DNA of 64,000 nt from Dendrocalamus latiflorus (GCA_017311315.1 CM029640.1:18101512-18165511); one strand, 5' to 3'; numbered from the stretch's first letter, positions 45,500-57,844 are shown. The notes: generated from the sequence alone by a model not told the origin. Made by a program: numbers and translations.

Positions 45500-46865
45500 C
45501 TAGTCCACGGACTCTAAATAAGACGTCGCGTCGAGCCTAGCTCCGCACGCGCGAGTCTCCGGACTATAAAGAAGGCGTAGCGTCGAGCTCTGCTCCGCAC
45601 GCCCTAGTCCACGGACTCTAAATAAGACGTTGCGTCGAGCCTAGCTCCGCACGCGCGAGTCTCCGGACTATAAAGAAGACATAGCGTCGAGCCTAGCTCC
45701 GCACGCAATAGTCCACGGACTCTAAATAAGACGTAGCGTCGAGCCTAGCTCCGCACGCGCGAGTCTCCGGACTATAAAGAAGACGTAGCGTCGAGCCTTA
45801 CTCCGCACGCAATAGTCCACGGACTCTAAATAAGACGTAGCGTCGAGCCTAGCTCCGCACGCACTCTACGGAGTATAAATAAGACGCAGCGGGGGGACGC
45901 CTTCGCGCGCACTCTACGGAGTATAAAGAAGACGTAGCGTCGAGCCTAGCTCCGCACGCAATAGTCCACGGACTCTAAAGAAGACGTAGCGTCGAGCCTA
46001 GCTCCGCACGCAATAGTCCACGGACTCTAAATAAGACGTAGCGTCGAGCCTAGCTCCGCACGCGCGAGTCTCCGGACTATAAAGAAGACGTAGTGTCGAG
46101 CCTAGCTCCGCACGCAATAGTCCACGGACTCTAAATAAGACGTAGTGTCGAGCCTAGCTCCGCACGCGCGAGTCTCCGGACTATAAAAAGACGTAGCGTC
46201 GAGCCTTGCTCCGCACGCAATAGTCCACGGACTCTAAATAAGACGTAGCGTCGAGCCTAGCTCCGCACGCACTCTACGGAGTATAAATAAGACGCAGCGG
46301 GGGGACGCCTTCGCGCGCACTCTACGGAGTATAAAGAAGACGTAGCGTTGAGCCTAACTCCGCACGCAATAGTCCACGGACTCTAAAGAAGACGTAGCGT
46401 CGAGCCTAGCTCCGCACGCAATAGTCCACGGACTCTAAATAAGACGTAGCGTCGAGCCTAGCTCCGCACGCGCGAGTCTCTGGACTATAAAGAAGGCGTA
46501 GCGTTGAGCTCTGCTCCGCACGCAATAGTCCACGGACTCTAAATAAGACGTAGCGTCGAGCCTAGCTCCGCACGCGCGAGTCTCCGGACTATAAAGAAGG
46601 TGTAGCGTCGAGCTCTGCTCCGCACGCCCTAGTCTACAGACTCTAAATAAGACGTAGCGTCGAGCCTAGCTCCGCACGCGCGAGTCTCCGGACTATAAAG
46701 AAGACGTAGCGTCGAGCTTAGCTCCGCACGCAATAGTCCACGGACTCTAAATAAGACGTAGCGTCGAGCCTAGCTCCGCACGCGTGAGTCTCCGGACTAT
46801 AAAGGAAGTCGTAGTGTCGAGGTTTGCCTCCGCATGCGCCACTCCACGAAGTATAAACGAGATGC
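45500..46865. repeat. Tandem array, about 52-bp monomer, in Tat element A
   Basis: About two dozen monomers. Typical monomers carry taaataagacgtagcgtcg or tataaagaagacgtagcg followed by agcctagctccgcacgc. Two monomer types alternate (agtccacggact and agtctccggact). A rarer type with actctacggagt and a gggggacgcc variant recurs after exactly 408 bp (45861 to 46269), showing a higher-order repeat. Arrays between pol and the 3' LTR are known in Tat/Ogre elements. Confidence 0.9.
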
Positions 46866-47003
46866 ACAACCTGCCCTCCGCGTTCGGCGGCAGGTAACAC
46901 CAAGCATAAGGTATTACTTGGTTCCATTATAGAGGCAAAGGGGTCACATCGCTACAAGCGTAAGCACCCGTACACCATCCCCCTGCCCTACCCAACCAGC
47001 CGC

Positions 47004-49740
47004 TCAGCCTTGGCGCGGTGCAGACGAGGCCGTGCCGTCGTCGCCGCGGTGCTGAAGGACCCCTTCAATCCACTGGAGGAGGTCCCCCTCCCCATGCAGC
47101 GTCTGCTGCACGGCGACTCTTGCAGCGCCTTCCCCGAAGCGGCCCCAGATCCGTTGGTGGAAGTTCTGCAGGCTAGGCCCGATGGAGCGGATGGCGTCCG
47201 ACATAACCCCTGCTTGGCCGGGCGGATCCAATTGTGGATTCGCTAGCTCCTGGGTATGCCTACACCCACGAGTATGAAGCAGGGCGAGGGCGAGGCACGC
47301 ACCAACATAGCTGCAGTGCTCGCCAAAGGTTCGGGCGCCTTGAAGAGCAACGCCGGCCCCCTCCTCGATCAGCTCGAGCATCTCCGACAGGGCCTCCGGC
47401 CTGTGCATAGTGTCCGGCACTTGGACGCACAGATCTCGGAGGGTCTGGTTCAGAGACTCCATGGCCCGCCACGCCGACAACGACGCGTTTTCCAGGGCAA
47501 GGCGGTTCTCGGCAATAGACTCCACCAGCTGGGCGTTCTCCCCTTCTAGGGCGGCAATCTGCTGGATGAAGGCGGCGCGCTCCTCAGCCGCGGTGTGCCG
47601 AGCTTCCGTGGCTTCGTGTTGTGCGGCCGCCAGGGCACCCTCCAGCGCGTGACATTCCTCATCCTTCGCGGCGAAGGCAGTGTTTGCTTCACGAAGGTTG
47701 GCCTCCAGCGCCCTCCGCTCCCGAACGCGAGCCTCGTCAAAAGACCGGCTGAGGGCAAGCGTCTGGCAAACACAACAAAGTCAGCAGGCGCCCAGCAGGA
47801 CATTGCAAAGCCAAAGCGCGCATGCTTACCCTCATCTCGGACGCCTGTAGCGCGAGCGCTAGGAGTTCCCCCTCGCATGACGACAACACCTCCCGGTTGA
47901 GGCCGTGGTCGGCACGCTCGGCGGCTGCGGTAAGCTCGCAGAATACCTCAGGCCGAGGGAGGAAGTCCACCCGAGCGAGCCCCGGCCCCAACGCGCCCGG
48001 GTTTACCAAGGCCACAGCCACGTCGATGCCGACGGGCACCTGCGGGGCACCCGGCACAAGGCTTCTGACTTCGCGCGTACCTCCGCTGCTCGATCCTTCG
48101 CCGCGTTGGGGAGACTTTGTCTCGTCTGATGTTGGCAGAATGAGTGAGCAGATCGGGGAAAGTCTCGCGAAGTCAAGTGAAGAAAAGGACTCACGCCTAC
48201 CTCCTGTGCCCCTCGTCGCGGTAGGGAGTGGCGCCGGGTCGACCACCCAGGGGGATGCGGGCGCCTCAACGGTCGGGGAGAAGGTCTTCTCGGCCGCGCC
48301 AGCCGCCGTAATCCCACGGCAAGGCCCCGCAACAGCATATCGGCCCCTCGTTGGCGGGGGGGACTGCGTCCGAGGGCGTTTCGCCTGCGGTGACGCAGGC
48401 GATTCTTCCACGGCAGAACCAGCTCCGGTCATTGCCGCCCCCACGGTCTCCTCCGCAGGGGGCACGCCCTCGTCGGCCGCCACGGTTGATAACGCACCGT
48501 CCCCCGTGGTCTGCTCGTCGGTGACGACGCCACCCCCCGGGTTGACGGGTTCCAACTCAGCGGTGGCCGCGAGCCCGAGCACAGGCTCGTGGGCAGCGGC
48601 AGAAAATGTCGGGGGATCCGCGGCGGCGCGCCCCTCCGAAGCAATGTGGCCAGGCCCACCGCCGGTCGCACGCTCTGCTTCAGCTGAGCTAACCGCCGGG
48701 GGGGCTGCCGGGGAACGGGCCCGGCGTCGCGAAGACAGCCCCCCCGCGGGGCTATCACCGTCCTGAGCGCCGGAAGTCCCGGCGGGGAGCTCTTCCGGCA
48801 CCATGCGCTCGGGCACGGCAATGCCTACAGCCTCGCAGGTGCGGTTTATCCGCCCCTGCTTAGCCGCCTTCACCGCGGCCTCGCGAGCCCGGTGCTCCTT
48901 AAGCGTATAGGGGCCGAGGAGCGCCACAACCACGCGCTCCGCATCTTCTAGCCGAGTCACTGCGCAGGAGATCACGTCAGTTAGGCGGAAGCCAAACAGA
49001 TACAATGACATGATGGGCGACTTACAAGGGGCGGAGGGCGGAAGCACCCGAGACACACATGGTTCGAACCCATCCTCGCGGGGGCCATTCGGCACAACAT
49101 ACTTCCCCCGGGAGGAGAGGGGCGCCGCCCCATGCATCGTGAACTCCTCGGCTAGGTCACGCATGCTCATTCGACGGGCGACACCGACGAGGCTCTGTAG
49201 CTTTCGCGTGTCGTCAATCTCCGCCTTCAGACTCGGCGTGCTGTTAAACGAGATCGGCCCGCCTCGGCACTGCATTCTGCTCTTGTCGGTCACGGTGTAA
49301 TAGAACCACCACCGCGTCCAGCCGGACGTCCACTGCCCTGACGAGGCGGACACAGGAAACAACGTCGCACAGGACGCCCGGAGCACGAAGTCCACACCGC
49401 CAAAGTTGGACACCGCCCCGCCAACCTTTCTGGGTCGACAGTGTGCATCGTACAGGGTGGCGAATAAGCTGGCGCTGGGGCGCCACCCTTCTGTCCGCAT
49501 CGCCCACGCGAAGACAGCGAGGCGGAGTAGCGCGTGGGGCGTCAGCTGGGCTAGCTCCAACTGGTAGGCCCGCAGAACTTCGCCCACAAACAACGTGCAG
49601 GGCATCCGAAGGCCGGCATCGAAGAACGCAACGAAAACAATTGCCTCCAGGGCCCCGGGCTTCGGCTCCGTCTCGTCCCGGCGGGGTAAGCGAGCCCCAT
49701 TGCGATCCGCGATCTTCCCCTCATCTTGTATCACATCAAA
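47004..49740 (-). CDS. Antisense spliced ORF of Tat element A (Transposase_28-type)
   Basis: On the minus strand, three introns can be read. 49025-48960 is 66 nt (GTAAGT…GCGCAG), 48200-48126 is 75 nt (GTAGGC…CATCAG), and 47829-47763 is 67 nt (GTAAGC…TGCCAG). The last one is needed to keep the frame; the first two are multiples of three. The N-terminal domain (…FVAFFDAGLRMPCTLFV…, …RRPRK-type) resembles the 'putative gypsy type transposon' family (Pfam Transposase_28). The middle is Pro/Ala-rich. The C-terminal exons form a long coiled coil and a conserved end (FGEHCSYVGACLALALL…), also found in element B. Its function is unknown. The start is lost or altered near 49740. Confidence 0.75.
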
Positions 49741-49745
49741 TAAAG

Positions 49746-50706
49746 TGCTAACACAAATTGCAGCACTGTGATGGCCATTCCAAACCTTGTCCACCAAAGC
49801 CATCTCTTGTATCAAAGCTGTCCACCAAAAATGAATAACCTTAGGTTCAGATATTAATGTCCTTTCCGAGTCTGAGTCATAGCATCAATATGAGTTACCT
49901 AGAAGAATCAACGCTTCCTTGTCGGTTGGTCGTGTTTGCTCCGGCGTGCGGCCGCACGCGACACTGGGCAACGCAAAGGAGGGCCGAAAGGATCGCTGCG
50001 GTCCGGTTGAATCCGCACAATCTGACACTGGGCGGATGATGAAGGATGCGGCCTTGCGTGGGGCGGCGGCGTTGGGCCTGCGGAAGAAGTAGCTGCGTTT
50101 GTTGGGATTGGGGCTGTGATTCTTGAACCAGTGGGGAGCCTTGGCGTGGTTCCGCACCTGGAGGTCGTGGAGGGTGGGGGCTGGTAGCCGACGCCGCCGG
50201 AGTTGGGTTCTTGCACTTCCAGCCATGGTTGGGCACGAGCTGAGCGCTGGGCGCCTTCCTAGGCGCCGACAGCGCCCCGGACTCCAGATCCGCGAAGCTC
50301 ATCGCCGACCCCCCATCAATCACGCCCTCCACGCCATGAACCGCAAGTGACGGCTGCCGCCCTCGCGGCGCACGCCAAGGAGCAGCATCACCTCCTGTGA
50401 ACCTGCGTGCGGCGTCGGCCCCAGGGTATGCCGTGGCCCACCCGGCATACCCTGTGGGTCCGCCCCTGAGTGTGCGTGCTGCCGTGCGCCAGCGGCACCG
50501 ATGCCACCATGCCATGCCGAGATGCCGCAACTGCACACACCACTGCTGCGCCACTGGCACCAATGAACGAATAGGACAAGTGGGGAATCCGATCCTCTGA
50601 CGCTCGGTAGGCTTGCCCTGACCGCCCGTCGATCTGAGTCGGCCGAGCCAGCAAAAGGCGTCGTTGCTTCCAAGCCGCATCATGCGAGGCCTGGTGCCAC
50701 GAGCTA
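49746..50706. other. Unassigned junction region, GC-rich
   Basis: Minus-strand open frames cover much of this region but change frame repeatedly and show no domain. The first 80 bp reads as a short plausible peptide (QEMALVDKVWNGHHSAA) fused in frame to the Tat antisense ORF. It is probably a degraded insertion or rearranged Tat sequence. Confidence 0.35.
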
Positions 50707-53120
50707 AGTTTATACATCTCAAAAATTCAAAATAAATTTGAATTTGCTTGACTTCAGATTGATTTGAATTCTTTTCCAATCGGAAAACATCCCAGCCATT
50801 TACGCTTACCCTCTTTGGACTTGCCGCCTCTCCTAGTCATTGGCGCAATTCAATAAGCCGTCTTCTTCCCTGTTCCTCTCCTAACACCTTACTTCTTTCC
50901 GTTCGCCGTTGTCACAACCACAACGTGCCGTTGCCAGCCTCATCAAACGCCCTGCTCTGACAACCTTGACACCCCTTAATTGTGCCCTGATTACATGCTG
51001 GAGCAACCGGGTCGGAGTTCGCCGTCGTCGCCCACCCCTTTATCACGGCCGACCTAACCACCACTACTTTTGACTACTGCAAACTTCCAATCAAGGGAGC
51101 GCCAAGAACAACGCGCCACGCCATTGTCGACCCACTGCAGCCACAAGAATTCTCCCATGCCTTTCCCTCCTTGGCCATGTGCCGCCGCCCAAGGAACACT
51201 GCCGTTGCTCCCAACCGTCTTAACCCAGCTATAAAAGCCCGTGCGCACCCCATTCTTCACCATTGGCGCCTCACATAACCCCTAACCTCCCCACTTCCCT
51301 CATCGGCCGGAAGACCACCATCATCGTCGTAACCTCTTGGTGAGCCCCTAAATTTCAATTTTGATTTTAGCCTTCACCATTCTTCGATTGTTGTTGTTCT
51401 TAGCTTCCCCGTGACCCTACGAACACTGTCGAAGATTTGCCTTAGCCCCTCTAGCCTCCAACCTCGTCGATGATCAACTTCTTCACCCCACCGAGCCACC
51501 CGCCATCAACAGGCCACCATGGAATCCCAGAGCCGAGCCAACCCACCATGATCACCCCCATGTCCCGGAGATGCCTAAACCACCCATGCCTTTGCCAGTT
51601 AGCCCTCCCGCGACTCTTGTGCCGTGGTCATGTCCCATGAAGACTCTCGCCGCTAGCTGCCCAGCTGCCCATAGTGGCTCCCTAATCCCTAGATCTGATC
51701 ATATTGAATATATATTACTTAATTATTTAATTATTAGTATTTTCATTATTTCTTATTTACGCACTACTATTTCTTTAAAATAATTATTTAGAATGGCATA
51801 AAAATTTAGCTATGTCCTATCACCGAAAAAGCCGTATTTTATTTGATAGCCATACTCACCTTGACAAGCACTAGTAATAATAAATCACTATAAGATATAC
51901 TAAGGTAAAATAGAAATTCAAATGCGTCATACTACTCAGAGATTCGGCGTTTTCTTGGTAGAATTACAAAATGATACTAGGGTGAAGGATGAAGCATGGA
52001 AAGCCACAAAATGATTGGAGTCCACGACCTTGCCCTAGGGAGAAGGCTTGGATTGGAATGGTGGTAGTATCGCGGTGCATTGTGTTATTGGTTTGTGGAT
52101 GGCTGCCTCATTGGGAAAAGTAAGGACTAAAATGTTATGCTAAGTAAAGATTATAGTAATCGCTTAACCACAAATTTTGACTTGTCAAACCTCGTCTAAT
52201 AGCTAATCAAATCAATTGAATATCTACAGGATGATTAGGGTTCCATAAGAGAGAACAACCCACATAAGAAAGGATGATATGGAAGTGGTCAAACTATACT
52301 TAACAACGGTAGGTCCATTCATTGTTGGGTCACAGCAAGTCTGACTATGTGGCCCCATTCCCTATTGGATAAAGGCTATATAAAGAGGAGAGCAGTAAAA
52401 AACCTTATTTTCTTAACCCAGTCATGAGGGCTGAGGAATCTTATGGGTAAAGTTGGGTAACTCTGTGGAGTCGAAACTATAAATAGTATTCGAATACACC
52501 GTACTTCTGGTAAATGAAGCTGTATTTAATGGTGATTCCAATAGCAAGATATAAGTAGCTTTAATAATGTTTCAATATGGTAATTAACTTGTTTCAACCC
52601 CCATTTCCTTAAAAAGTTAAAGTTTTTATTTTATGTTTAAAATGTTTATAAATAAAATTACAGCCACAATTACCCCATCTCTTGAGAATCCTAGCAAGTA
52701 ATTAAATAACGTTTCTCATGTGACTTGTTGAGTATGGTTGGTTGTACTCATGCTTGCTAAAATATGAACAGAGGAAACTTGGGAAGAAAACGAGGAACCC
52801 TTCGACGAAGACTTCAAGGATTCCTATGATGTGGGAAAACGGGGAGCCCCTCAAGAAAGGTTTTGAGGATTCCTATGATGTGGGCGATATCTAGTTTTAG
52901 GAATTATCCTCGCTAAGACACGCTTGTGGTGTAATATAACTTTGGGCCGTACGCGCCGCTGTGTAAAACCAGGCTGCTAAGCAATAATTTGTAATAAAGT
53001 TTGGGTTTTACGAGGAAGCTTGTGTTGGCATGATATGCACTCAATTACAGTACTTCGCAGTTGAATAGTTTTGGGCAGTTACGGGGAAAACTTAACGACT
53101 CCAGAAATGGGGGCATTACA
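50707..53120 (+). repeat. Truncated gypsy-type LTR
   Basis: The right end GGGGGCATTACA is a typical LTR end of the TGTAA…TTACA class. A TATA box (51230-51236, TATAAAA) with a C-rich leader, and an aataaag 3' region near 52990, fit LTR structure. No start TGTAATGCCC was found, so the left part is missing. A 66-bp partial duplication around gattcctatgatgtggg lies at about 52818-52885. No gene. Confidence 0.55.
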
Positions 53121-54431
53121 GTTTATTATCTTACTAGCATGTTATATATGGGATGTCTATTTTTTTTTCTAGAATCTACGTTTTTCCTCTAAGCTAGGAC
53201 CCACCACAAAATTAAATTAAATAGAAAAGAATCTCTCCATAGTCCACACCCTCTTTCATCTGGCAACTCTCACCTCTTCGCATTTGCCTTTCTCTCTTGT
53301 CCTCACAACAATAGCCACCGTCGTCGATGATTTCTTCGGAGCTAGTCGCCTCCCTTCTCGTTAGTCATCACTATGTGCTTCTCTCTATGTCGACGTTGTC
53401 GCCATCCTATTCTTTTCCACCGAAGCAGAGGCGAAGTGGAGAGATCTAGAGGTACATGGCATCAATGTCCACGGCAGCCGACAGATTTAGAGAGTGCAGC
53501 TTCGGAATTGACGGCCTCAGCGCCCTATGGCGGTGACGATGGCTCTAGCTAGTTGAGGTCAATGGCAGCGCAACCATGTGGGTAAAGGCATTGAAGTTGA
53601 TGGCAACGCAGATGGATGCGTCGTGGACCTTGTGGCAGACGGAGGTGCAGGTGGGGTCAACCACGACACAACAAGTGGGCCATGGCTCGAAGCTCCAAGG
53701 CTTCCACATTGACAGATGGGTCTACTTGTTTTTTTATAGTGCTAGACCTGAATCCTCGACTTGCTCTGACACTAACAAAATTATTCTTAGCCCCTCCTCG
53801 TGCTTGGATTCGAGGCTAAGACCCAAAAGTTGCTCCTAGCTCTGGGTTTAGGAGCACATTGCACATGCCCTTATGTTAGCCTATATGCAACTGACAGCAC
53901 GGATCATGAGTTGGTCGTTCTTTCAGAAAAAAGATCATGCGCTGCTAGCTTATGCCGAGTGCTCAAGGCAATTTTGCATGTTTGCAGCAGAGGAATGGCT
54001 ACACGAGAGCGTACATACAAGTCTTATACTGTTCAATCACAATTCACACACGGTAGCCATTGAGAGAAAGGGAAAATTTTAGGGGTTTTAGAGAAAAAAA
54101 AATAAAATTTTCACTTGAGAAACATAGAGTTAAAACTTACAAAGAGCGATCGCATGTGGTACCAGTTAACTAGTATCTCTCTCTATATGTATATATATGG
54201 AGAAAATGGCGATTCTTGTCTGTCGTAGATTGATTTTGTCCTCCAATCCAACGATGAAGCATGTTACTGCAGAAAGCCGAAGTGCCAAACCCAGACAACG
54301 GTGCGGCGAGAAGGCTCAAGGTCAAAGGCCATGGTGGCCATCGGATGGGCCTCGTGGGTAGGGGTGGCGCGGCCGCGGCATGTCGGATTCTGGTGGACAG
54401 CCGTTGGACCTAACGCACGCGTGCCAAAGCG
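53121..54431. other. No gene recognised
   Basis: Mixed composition. Short open frames (for example 53576-53839) show no domain or codon signal. CT-rich stretches near 53270-53350 could be an old leader. Confidence 0.4.
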
Positions 54432-54780
54432 TTAGAGCAAGTACAATAGAAGAGGTGGCTGCCACCTCTAGAACTAGCCACATAAGCAAAAAGAGTATAT
54501 GTGGCTCATGTGGAGGCAGCTAATACAATAAATTGAGTAGAGGTTACCTCTACTAAAGCACTCAAGCATTTAATATTTCGCTAGAGGTGACCCTAACCCT
54601 TATTGTACTTGTTCTAAGAACTAGCATCGCCTCCAAGTTCTTGTATGATGTGCTAGAGGTCACCTCTTGCATGAGGGGCAGCTTGCCTCTCTCTCCTCTT
54701 GTCTCTCTCTTCCACATAGGATTGTGTTGACGTGGATTTCGCTAGAGGCGACCTAGTCAGCATCATTGTACTTGCTCTAA
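54432..54780. mobile_element. MITE-like element with TTAGAGCAAGTACAAT terminal repeats
   Basis: The left end TTAGAGCAAGTACAAT is matched by ATTGTACTTGCTCTAA at 54765-54780. An internal third copy in the right-hand orientation, TTATTGTACTTGTTCTAA, lies at 54600-54617. There is no coding capacity. The target duplication is unclear, because the outer TTA/TAA are themselves part of the inverted repeat. The superfamily was not assigned. Confidence 0.6.
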
Positions 54781-56900
54781 TCCACTGCCCCGGCGGCAGC
54801 ACCGTGGGCCCCACGAGCTCCGCACTTAGACCCTGTCGGAACAGAGCCGCCCCTAGTACCCTCTACTCTCTACCCTATAGGCTGCTGCTGACCGGCGGGA
54901 CCCAGGTGGAATCCCAGTCGCTGACAGGGTAATCCTGGCGAACGCTCGGCTGTGGTCTGCGGCCTCACGGCGCCTGGGAACAGATCAAGCCGCTGCCGGT
55001 GGGGCCCACCCTATGTTGTTCTTGAAGGTGTACTTCACATGCTGTCTAGCTTTGTCCACATTAGCCTTGTGCGCGCTGATCATGTCCATGATTGATTATT
55101 ACTCCTACTAAACCCGGCCAAGTACATGAACCGTGCAATGAGTGTGACCAATCATCCCCATATTACGCTCCGCGCGTTTCCGCGCAGGAGAGAGCGGCCA
55201 CGTCGCCCCGCCCGTGCGCTCCGGCCGGCGCGTGGCGGGGTTTTTCGGTACGGCCGGAGGAGGTAAATTCCCTGTATTTTTCGAAAATTACGTAAAGGTT
55301 CTTTTTTTCTCGCGAAAAGGTCCCTGCAAGTTTTGTTTTTTTAAAAAAATTTTGGATAGCACCCCGCGGGTTCCCGAAATTACGTATAGGTCCTTATTTA
55401 CTTACATACAGGTCCTTACAAGTCCTCGGTTTTTTACAAAAAAGACCTTTGATTTTTCGAAATTACGTATGTGTCCTCGATTTTTTTTATGAAACTCCCT
55501 GCGAATTATCGTTTCTTTTACTTTGATCCATACGGTAGCTAGCGCGGCGTGCGCCGCGCTTATGCAGCTAGTCTACTATAACAGCACTAGAGCTTGCCAG
55601 GGGAATTCTTTGATGTGCTGTACAGCGAGGTTAAGTAGCTAATCGGATTGTTCGAGAGATGGAGTATCCAATTTTGAATGTATGTTTTATGTACTACTTT
55701 GTGACGAAGTAACCATATCCAAATTGACAAGATGTGGCACGAACTGAAAATTATATCCGATAAGGTATGGATCTGATTTAGATTTTCTCATCCAATAATT
55801 AGTTTCTAATCATATTTGTATTCGGAAAATATATAGATGTGAATATGGTTCGAAAGGTCTACTCTGTACCCGTATACAAGTATGCAGATATTCAAAATCA
55901 ACCAAATTGAGTAGAAATATGATTCATATGTCATATTCATCTGATTCATATTCAAATTATATTCTCATTTGATAACTATTTTGATTTGTTTTCATCATTA
56001 GCCTTTCTCTATTTTAGATAACGGTTTTAATAAAGGGGCGTCCATTGCTACCCGTTGCCAACAGAAAAAATAATGAGGTATTCAATTCCCTCCATTTCGT
56101 GGCAAGGAGGTATAATAGTGTGCTTCTATCTTTTGTAACAGCAAACATGAGTGCAACACAATTAACAAGACATGGGGAACACCTTGTCCCACCTGTCCAT
56201 GGGTGGGCCAAAACACGTACTGCATGTACATGTATCCACACTTAATAAATTTTGATTCCCCTCCCCTTTCATTATGCTAGTGTTGACTATGACTTGCTTA
56301 TGTTAGTTGTAACTGATGATTTTTGCTTGAAAATAAATAATAGTTGTCGAATGAAATGATTTTTAGAAGAAGAATATGAACAGTAGGAAAAGTGAGAGAG
56401 ATGTATGAAGAGATGTGAACGAGAGAAGTGAGGTACTCCCTATCTTATCTCTAAAGTGAGACGAGAGCAAAAGAAGTAGAGAAGCCGTTTCGAAAAATAA
56501 AAACCAAAAACAGAACCTAATATAAATATGACCTAAGTACTAATTACTCCAGATCCCAATCCACAAGCCATCACATTTGCAGTTGCGCACCTCTGTTTCG
56601 CACTGTAGATAATGAATTGGATGCTACTTCATCAAAAGATAAACGCTAACAGCTAAACTACCAAAGTAGTACTAAGCAAGATTAGTGGAGTAGAACTATT
56701 ACAGAAAACATTCTGTATTTGTCTACGTACATTCGGAGCACAAACTAGTGAGTACTGGTCAAATTTGGCACTGTTCATTCCGTTAATACCAAATCTAGCT
56801 CTTGTCTCACTGCAATTCTATTTGTAGTCTCCTCTCCGACCTCACGTCTACGGCAGCACGACACGTGCACAATTGTGCGGTACCCGAGCACGTGACTGGA
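54781..56900. other. No gene recognised; degenerate phrase repeats at 55290-55500
   Basis: Mostly AT-rich. Between 55290 and 55500 the phrase (c)gaaattacgta with aggtcct/gtccctgc recurs four or more times with T-runs. It is flanked by GC-rich words containing gcgcg (55165-55250 and 55540-55560), which may be the ends of an old element. Confidence 0.4.
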
Positions 56901-57046
56901 GTCATGCGGTCCGCAACCGCACGATTAACTGCTACAGTGGTCGTGCGGTCGGAGACCGCACGATTTGCATAGTCGTGCGGTCTCCAACCGCTCGATTAAG
57001 CATGCTATAGTAGTCGTGCGGTCAAGTACCGCACGATGCTACAGTG
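56901..57046. repeat. Array of four hairpins with a TCGTGCGGTC stem
   Basis: Hairpins lie at 56903-56923, 56941-56963, 56973-56995 and 57014-57036. Each has TCGTGCGGT(C) opposite ACCGCACGA around a 4-5-base loop, separated by gctacagtg- or gcatag-type spacers. Two are perfect. Confidence 0.85.
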
Positions 57047-57592
57047 TTGTTTTTTGTTCCCTAGTCCTGTGTTTGTTCTGCCGTGATAAATACAAATGTT
57101 CTATTTATTTATGGAAATATATTTAAAATATAATAATTTTTAGATATACGAAAAGAGGTTTAAAAAATGATTTTTGTGTGGAGTCTTATTTACTTATTTG
57201 TGTAACGTTTTTGTAATTATAAACATTAAGAATTTGCATCCGTAATTTATTTAGGTACAAAGTCTGCATGAAGTTTGTAATATAGAAAATGAGGTGCAAA
57301 ATATTTTGAAATATATTTTGAAAACTTGTTACGCAATGTAGATAATACATGTAGGAAATCTTTCTTAGATTGTTTTTTTGAAATAAAAGGGCAGATAATG
57401 TATGTAAGCTGTCCGTTTGCGACTTTCGTAGATTCTCAATGGTATGAAATATGTTAGACTGGCAGTAACATATTGTGATCGCCGTACGTTATTGTAGTAC
57501 GAGAAATTTATGGAAGAATTTTGTGGAGACAATTGAGGCCTCAATGACTCGTACTTATAGAGGTAAGTTATAGTGTGATGTAATGATTATTC
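57047..57592. other. AT-rich, nothing recognised
   Basis: No coding frame, repeat or RNA gene seen between the hairpin array and the LTR of Tat element B. Confidence 0.5.
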
Positions 57593-57842
57593 TGTTGTAG
57601 GGATGGCCCGCACCTAAGCCCAGCCGGCCTGTTAGAAGGCTGTAAGGCTCAAAATGGGACATGTATAAGGACATAAGTGCCCCTGAGAGGGATACTCAAA
57701 TGTAAGGGTACTATTGTAAAAACACTCCCCATGTGGATATATACATACGATACAGGCCATGGGGGAAACCCTAAGCACTTGCTCACCTAACTCTCCACTA
57801 CCATACTCTCTCTCCCTCTCTGTTTGGTCTGTAGCCACAACA
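57593..57842 (+). repeat. 5' LTR of Tat element B (250 bp)
   Basis: It begins TGTTGTAGGGATGG and ends GTAGCCACAACA, parallel to 39640-39886 with many substitutions and small gaps. Confidence 0.9.
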
Positions 57843-57844
57843 GT

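Larger units (their letters stand above)
39640..49745 (+). mobile_element. Tat-lineage gypsy retrotransposon A (right end missing)
   Basis: Order: short LTR (247 bp), primer site TGGCGCCGT (tRNA-Asp type), gag-pol with dual RNase H, a shared downstream box, a 1.4-kb tandem array, then a spliced ORF on the opposite strand with the Transposase_28 style. This is the plan of grass Tat elements (RIRE2/Cinful/Retand group). The antisense ORF loses its expected start near 49745 and no 3' LTR follows, so the right end was deleted or replaced. Confidence 0.88.

Noticed and set aside
45500..46865. Possible CRISPR-like array
   Set aside because: The repeats are head-to-tail without unique spacers, have satellite-type higher-order structure, and sit in a plant retrotransposon.
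47822..48766. 314-codon plus-strand frame
   Set aside because: It is the shadow of the antisense spliced ORF, whose introns and relation to element B support the minus strand.
49895..50779. 294-codon minus-strand frame
   Set aside because: Its low-complexity, Arg/Pro/Gly-rich translation has no domain, and competing frames are open at the same place; kept only as an unassigned region.
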